Below are positions 60,501 to 64,000 of a stretch of DNA of 64,000 bases, one piece after another (position 1 is the first letter of the stretch; each line of letters begins with the position of its first letter). The notes under the pieces were generated by a model. That model made no database searches. It had not been told where the DNA came from and was given only the letters and a program-made list of their open reading frames with translations. The stretch is from NCBI RefSeq assembly GCF_900009135.1, contig NZ_LT797710.1, forward strand, positions 544,913 through 608,912, given 5' to 3'. The DNA comes from Planktothrix sp. PCC 11201 (GTDB taxonomy: Bacteria > Cyanobacteriota > Cyanobacteriia > Cyanobacteriales > Microcoleaceae). The translations under genes and the position numbers were made by a program.

Positions 60501-62837
60501 GCCGAATCAAATATTTTAATTGGGGATATTAGTACCCAAGGGGGAAGCATTCAACTCACCAGTTCTCAAGGAGAAATTCGGACAGGAACATTACAATTAT
60601 TATCAGAAAATCAAAGAAATGGAAGTATTAATATATCAGCATTAGGTCAGATTGAAACGGGAGAAATTCGTGTTATTGCCCAGGATAATAGTAATAAAAA
60701 TAGCAATGTTTTATTGAACAGTCAAGATATTAATTTAATCAGTCGTAATGGTGGGATTAGAGTCAATGGTCAGATTTTTAATTCATCCTTAGTGGGCGAC
60801 TCCATAGCTATTGAATTATTAGCTAATAGAAACATTACCACCGGAGATATTAAAGCCTATCGAGGAATTAATCTGAATAGCATCACGGGAACAATACAGT
60901 CAGGAAACTTAAATTCAGCCGGAAGTAGCAGCGGAGGGGATATTGTTGTCATTGCAGGCGATCAAATTAATACTGGAAGAATTAATGCAAGTTCTTCTGA
61001 AGGAAAAAGTGGCAATATTTCCTTAAATGCTTCCCAAGATATTGATGTAGTTTCCCTGCGGGGGGAAGGAGGAACTCAAGGAGGTGATATTGGAATTTCA
61101 ACCCATGGGTTATTTAGAGCAACCGGAATTTTTAATAGTCGTAATCAAATCAACGCCAGTATTTCAAGCGTAGGGGAAGAAAAAGGAGGAGTAATTGTGA
61201 TTCAACAAGGAGGCGACCATTGTAGCACGGCTGAATGTGGTAATATTCCTTTTACCGTGGGAAATCCCATTTTAAATGGGACGGCTGGAGCGATTACCGA
61301 CGGTAATTTAGTCAGTATTTTACCTCAAACTAATTCCCCCTCAAATTCCAATCATTCAACAGGAGAAACCCAGGCTGTTGTTAATCAAATTAATTCCGAA
61401 TTACAAGGGACGAATCAAGAAACCAAAACCTCACCCATCCCCCCTAAAACCGATAATAAAACCCCCGTTTTAACCACAACATCAGATGCTGTGTTAGAGG
61501 ACACCTCGGATATCTCATCTAATCCCCAGGAACCTGTAGAAACCTTAGAAGCCCCGATTATTCCCTTAAATACTCCCACCATTCCCACGGATCAAATTGC
61601 TTCCGGTTCCGTGATTTCCTCTTTGGCTCAAATTGATACGTTTCGCGGAATTGAATTTTCCAACTATTTAGGTTCAGACTCAAAGAATACACCTCTTACG
61701 GATCAAAGTATTCGTAAAACATTAAATGAAATTTATAAATTAACCGGATATAAAACCGCCATTGTTTATGTATCCAGTCAATCGAATCAATTAGAATTAA
61801 GGTTGATTTTACCTGGAGGACAACCGATCTTTAAAAGTATTCCAGTTCCGCGAGAAATGGTATTAAAAACTGCGAGAACTTTTTCCAATCAAATTCGTTC
61901 TCCCGAAAATTTAGAGGATACTCGCTATAAAGAAAATGGCAAACAATTATATGAATGGTTAATTGCACCTCTGGAAAGCCAATTAGAAGCAGAAGGAATT
62001 AATACCCTAGTGTTTTCAATGGATACGGGATTAAGAACCCTACCCTTAGCCGCCTTATATGATGGGAAACAATTTCTTTTAGAACGCTATAGTTTGGGAC
62101 TAATTCCCAGTTTAAGTTTAACAGATACTCGCTATGTTAATATTAAAAACTCTAAAATATTAGCGATGGGAGCCTCTACTTTCCCCAATTCTAATCAACT
62201 GCCTCTGCCCGCAGTTCCGATGGAATTAGACTTAATTATTAATCATAACACTTGGCAGGGAAAATCATTTTTAAATGAGAATTTTACCGTTGATAATCTT
62301 ACATCCCAACGCAGTAAACATCAATTTTCAATTGTGCATTTAGCCACCCATGGAGAATTTCAAACCGCCGGGTCTGACCAATCTTATATTCAATTTTGGG
62401 ATCAAAAATTACGGTTAAATCAACTGAGAAACCTCAAGTTAAATCAACCTCCTGTAGAATTATTAGTTTTGAGTGCTTGTACAACGGCCGTAGGGGATGA
62501 AAAAGCGGAATTAGGGTTTGCCGGGTTAGCGGTTCAAGCAGGAGTTAAATCGGCTTTAGCGAGTTTATGGTATGTGAGTGATGCGGGAACTTTGGGGTTA
62601 ATGAATACCTTTTATCAAGCCCTATCAACCAGTCCGATTAAAGCAGAAGCCCTACGACAAGCTCAACTGGCAATGTTACGAGGAAAAGTTCGTTTAGAAC
62701 AGGGTTATTTAATCAATGAAACTGGAATAAACACTACCAAAATTCCCCTTCCCCCAGAAATTGCTTCCCGGGGAAATGTTAATTTATCCCATCCTTTTTA
62801 TTGGGCGGGTTTTACTTTAATTGGGAGTCCTTGGTAA
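57516..62837 (+). CDS. secreted filamentous-haemagglutinin-type protein with C-terminal CHAT protease domain
   Basis: A 1773-residue protein. A signal peptide-like start (about 1-47, with FLSLPLTGFWTV) precedes the TPS haemagglutinin N-terminal domain (about 55-180: GGQRSGDGRNLFHSFTQFNV and NLFILNPSGIIFGPGARLD). A long beta-helix of repeats (to about 1290) contains many GGNI, TSSQGxI and INTSG units. A Pro/Thr-rich linker leads to a CHAT domain (about 1430-1773), a caspase-like protease, with His1612 in VHLATHGEF and Cys1655 in LSACTTAVGD. TPS proteins are exported by a TpsB pore, which is not in the window. The CHAT domain would then act outside the cell, or the protein may be processed. Such proteins are common in large cyanobacterial genomes and uncharacterised. 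Confidence 0.93.
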   Translation: MQPGRFVKLVFLSLPLTGFWTVGMSGFSDFLSYTFKLNLPINRVFAQSIVPEPNSTNTLTNSFNNRVDITGGQRSGDGRNLFHSFTQFNVPPGQIANFVSNNSIQNILSRVVGGQPSLIEGLIQVTGGNSNLFILNPSGIIFGPGARLDVPGSFTATTATGIGFNSGLFNSLDSNDYNSLSGEPNSFLFSTSNPGNIVNSGELTVSQGQTLSLVGGNVINTGTLNAPAGQITIAAIEGNNLVRISQTGYLLNLEIETTTPNYGNDKSVINPLDLPKLLTGNPEDNQASNINILPNGTVELTASNPQFSPQGGGALISGFLNTRNTSFNPSSSNFPQVNIIGNDIHLFNGKIDASGANGGGVVRIGSNYQENGLFPTASRTLINDQSTIIADALTDGNGGKIIIGANDSTQFFGNISSQGFSDSNATQRSGGFATIFSQNNLNIAGNINLKTTNSTPGNLTINAPEINIGNQDKTQENITLSQQTLENFAPTANVVIEAKNSINIADLTDNELNFPATRGTLTFTADADKSGSGGLTMNSGDTIRTSGAAIVINGVNLLTGNIITQGGNLDLTASSNGGIITENLSTSASTQGGNITLKSDGDIITDTLSTRAIGNGTGGNINLNASNRIQTNSINTSGSAKAGDINLTSSQGDIILEGNSYSIDATSSEGSGGNILVNTPRTLTTNLIDTRGKETGGNIILNAELEVAAKGLRTGTFNRLESTTGNIRITSDEINFTGGENSIQGQGQIVLQPATAAQDIEIAGQDNNSELTLNLNSRDLNSLENGFQEIIIKGNQGNGTIFIAGNITFKDPVIIQSPQGMIASGTPFREQFYTVTGLDNASLKLSALENITLGNLITNGGNLAITSESGTISTQQLSTGNSGSATIHLTGTDVNLLGGINSVSGSGVLILQPSLNTQAMTLGETENASSFDISSRDLQALTNGFSQIIIGRRDSTNTLTLGGDFTIYDPINLQAQSIIGTGRIMGVDNGSVALSAESNILIGDISTQGGSIQLTSSQGEIRTGTLQLLSENQRNGSINISALGQIETGEIRVIAQDNSNKNSNVLLNSQDINLISRNGGIRVNGQIFNSSLVGDSIAIELLANRNITTGDIKAYRGINLNSITGTIQSGNLNSAGSSSGGDIVVIAGDQINTGRINASSSEGKSGNISLNASQDIDVVSLRGEGGTQGGDIGISTHGLFRATGIFNSRNQINASISSVGEEKGGVIVIQQGGDHCSTAECGNIPFTVGNPILNGTAGAITDGNLVSILPQTNSPSNSNHSTGETQAVVNQINSELQGTNQETKTSPIPPKTDNKTPVLTTTSDAVLEDTSDISSNPQEPVETLEAPIIPLNTPTIPTDQIASGSVISSLAQIDTFRGIEFSNYLGSDSKNTPLTDQSIRKTLNEIYKLTGYKTAIVYVSSQSNQLELRLILPGGQPIFKSIPVPREMVLKTARTFSNQIRSPENLEDTRYKENGKQLYEWLIAPLESQLEAEGINTLVFSMDTGLRTLPLAALYDGKQFLLERYSLGLIPSLSLTDTRYVNIKNSKILAMGASTFPNSNQLPLPAVPMELDLIINHNTWQGKSFLNENFTVDNLTSQRSKHQFSIVHLATHGEFQTAGSDQSYIQFWDQKLRLNQLRNLKLNQPPVELLVLSACTTAVGDEKAELGFAGLAVQAGVKSALASLWYVSDAGTLGLMNTFYQALSTSPIKAEALRQAQLAMLRGKVRLEQGYLINETGINTTKIPLPPEIASRGNVNLSHPFYWAGFTLIGSPW

Positions 62838-63062
62838 CAGTATAAATAGCAAGAGTCAACGGTATTGATCAAGATACAGCGTATTGCAGACAAGCTTTAA
62901 TATTCTCTGCTTGTAAATAATGTTTATTTATCCCATCCTTAGTCCTGTCGCCGAATTAATACGAAGGACGGAAAAGCCGATGCAAGAGCAACAGAATGCA
63001 GTAAAATAAATTAATCAAGGAGTTTAGTCACAATGCTTTACTCATTAGAGGAGTGAAAAACT
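62838..63062. other. leader region of the mazEF-like pair
   Basis: It includes a repeat-like phrase TATAAATAGCAAGAG after the CHAT stop and a tiny frame, ATG 63033 to TGA 63056 (MLYSLEE), which has its own AGGAG and whose GAGGAG codons form the Shine-Dalgarno of the antitoxin at 63063. Confidence 0.4.
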
Positions 63063-63254
63063 ATGACGGTCTTAGCTCAAGAGATTCTTAATACTTTTGA
63101 TAGATTGGCTGACGCAGAGCAACTTGAGATTGGGCTAGAAATCTTGAGGCGGCTTGTCCATTTTGACTTTCCACCATTGACAGATGAAGACTTTATCTTA
63201 AATGCTGAAGAATTATTCTTAGCATTAGATCAACAAGAAATTGATTATGAATAG
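63063..63254 (+). CDS. antitoxin partner of the MazF-like toxin
   Basis: A 63-residue acidic helical protein (LAQEILNTFDRLADAEQLEI, then LEILRRLVHFDFPPLTDEDF and LNAEELFLALDQQEID). It lacks a recognisable DNA-binding motif. Small acidic partners of this sort precede MazF/PemK genes in cyanobacteria and bind the toxin with a C-terminal tail. It overlaps the toxin gene by eight bases, supporting coupled translation. The ATG at 63063 has Shine-Dalgarno GAGGAG. Assignment is mainly by context. Confidence 0.8.
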   Translation: MTVLAQEILNTFDRLADAEQLEIGLEILRRLVHFDFPPLTDEDFILNAEELFLALDQQEIDYE

Positions 63255-63591
63255 TCCTGATCGTGGCGAAGTCTGGCTTGTCGATCTGGGCTATGTGGCA
63301 AAAGTTAGACCATGCTTAGTGGTTAGTATCCGGGCTCTCAACCAGGATCGAGCGTTAGCGACTCTAATACCTCATACTACAAGCCCAAGAGGTTCACGCT
63401 TTGAGGTAGATGTCAAAGCCAGATTCCTGAAGCCCGGAGTGTTCGATGTTCAGAATATTATCACAATTCCTCACGCGAAGCTACTAAGGAAACTGGGCGA
63501 ATTAAACTCAGAGCAGTTAGCACAAGTCGAAGAGGCTTTGCTTTTCTGGTTAGGATTTAAGGATATGGATTCTGGCGAAGATCCCTTATAG
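63247..63591 (+). CDS. MazF/PemK-type endoribonuclease toxin
   Basis: A 114-residue toxin with SPDRGEVWLVDLGYVAKVRP (the GEVW loop), CLVVSIRALNQDRALATLIP and HTTSPRGSRFEVDV, the order of motifs in MazF/PemK mRNA interferases, which cut RNA at short sequence motifs and stop growth. The C-terminal helix (LNSEQLAQVEEALLFWLGF) is also typical. I start at ATG 63247 (MNSPDRGEVW); an in-frame TTG lies two codons earlier. Overlap with the antitoxin is eight bases. It looks intact. Confidence 0.92.
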   Translation: MNSPDRGEVWLVDLGYVAKVRPCLVVSIRALNQDRALATLIPHTTSPRGSRFEVDVKARFLKPGVFDVQNIITIPHAKLLRKLGELNSEQLAQVEEALLFWLGFKDMDSGEDPL

Positions 63592-63964
63592 ATAAAGTCT
63601 AAACGGAAGGGGTTTGATGTGTTTCGCAATTTGGAGTTTAACCACGAATAGCTGGCAAGCTATATTCGCCGTTGGTTTGCGGGGATGGAACAGAAGGAAG
63701 AGGTTTCGTGGTTACGGTTGCGGGAAAGTTTTGTCTGGCCTCTGCATAGGGGTTGTTAGACCCCTTTATATTCACACTTTAACTAAAGAAGTAGCTAAGT
63801 AGGGGGCTGAAAATCTTCCCTATACCCTGCCCATTGTTGATGATCTTTAGTAGAAGATGATGTGGCAATTTTATCCCATTTATCCAATATTGCAATAGAC
63901 ATCTCCGAAATAAAAATGGGGAGGGATAGCAAGATGGTAAAATTTGATTTTACCCCAAGGAGAG
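63592..63964. other. 373-base region, possible decayed gene
   Basis: A plus-strand reading around 63613-63735 gives GFDVFRNLEFNHE, stop, LASYIRRWFAGMEQKEEVSW, a pattern like the end of a NACHT domain (an xFxxLxF...YIRxWF helix), broken by stops. It may be debris of a NACHT gene; the evidence is weak. Otherwise I see only the leader of the last gene. Confidence 0.3.
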
Positions 63965-64000
63965 ATGACTAAATTAAGAGGCTATCTGGACAAGAATCCC
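63965..64000 (+). CDS. start of a gene running off the window
   Basis: ATG 63965 preceded by the Shine-Dalgarno AAGGAGAG, with 12 open codons (MTKLRGYLDKNP) up to the window edge. Too short to identify. The KLRGYLDKNP start is basic and probably soluble. Confidence 0.55.
   Translation, partial: MTKLRGYLDKNP

Noticed and set aside
63614-63802. 62-codon plus-strand frame
   Set aside because: No family features and a Trp/Arg/Gly-rich translation; a different frame shows a weak NACHT-like pattern broken by stops.

Overview
The window reads as chromosome of a filamentous, oxygenic cyanobacterium, most like the Oscillatoriales (Planktothrix/Microcoleus-type). It carries genes found only or mainly in cyanobacteria (chlG, psbY, a psb28-family gene, a Ycf27/RpaB-type regulator, DUF2499 and DUF3593 proteins, an SLH-domain porin), many GCGATCGC (HIP1) octamers, and moderately AT-rich DNA. 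The genus is inference. I saw no rRNA, tRNA or CRISPR array.

Layout. 0.3-6 kb: a glyoxalase-like protein, two small conserved proteins and two overlapping phosphorelay kinases. 6-9.5 kb: an accessory patch with two near-identical direct repeats, each carrying an orphan HicB-like antitoxin, around a vapBC-type toxin-antitoxin pair, then a CFI-box protein and a small gene. 9.6-16 kb: an NB-ARC STAND ATPase, a Ser/Thr kinase with WD40 repeats, a PhnD-like binding protein and two small membrane proteins. 16-20.2 kb: csaB, trmB, the RpaB-type regulator, a peroxiredoxin-glutaredoxin fusion, a MoaD-like protein and psbY. 20.5-28 kb: a vWA protein, a major porin, pdxA and a transporter. 28-34 kb: a vapC remnant, a phytochrome with GGDEF-EAL output, yefM-yoeB and a solitary tnpB. 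33.8-42 kb: housekeeping genes (fabG, thioredoxin, a class A penicillin-binding protein, chlG, a GT39 glycosyltransferase, prfB with its programmed frameshift).

42-54 kb is the most interesting region. In order it holds a caspase-TIR protein, a TIR-STAND-14xWD40 protein and a papain-type protease with a 650-residue insertion, facing a convergent two-gene unit of a double-AAA (CDC48-like) ATPase and a membrane coiled-coil protein. The first two have the parts of an apoptosome (WD40/STAND sensor plus caspase effector), with a TIR domain on each where animals use CARD. This suggests a regulated cell-death or antiphage module.

54-64 kb: an IS630-family element cleanly interrupts a YbjN-like gene, with the TA duplication and terminal repeats visible. 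Then come a psb28-family gene, coaE, a 1773-residue secreted-type haemagglutinin/CHAT protein, a mazEF-like pair and the start of one more gene. The window is rich in toxin-antitoxin, STAND, caspase-like (caspase, CHAT) and mobile genes, set among core photosynthesis genes. Several real genes shorter than about 60 codons (psbY, the second hicB copy, the 59-residue gene at 9259-9438, and a 35-residue membrane peptide at 56104-56211) were found by reading the gaps.
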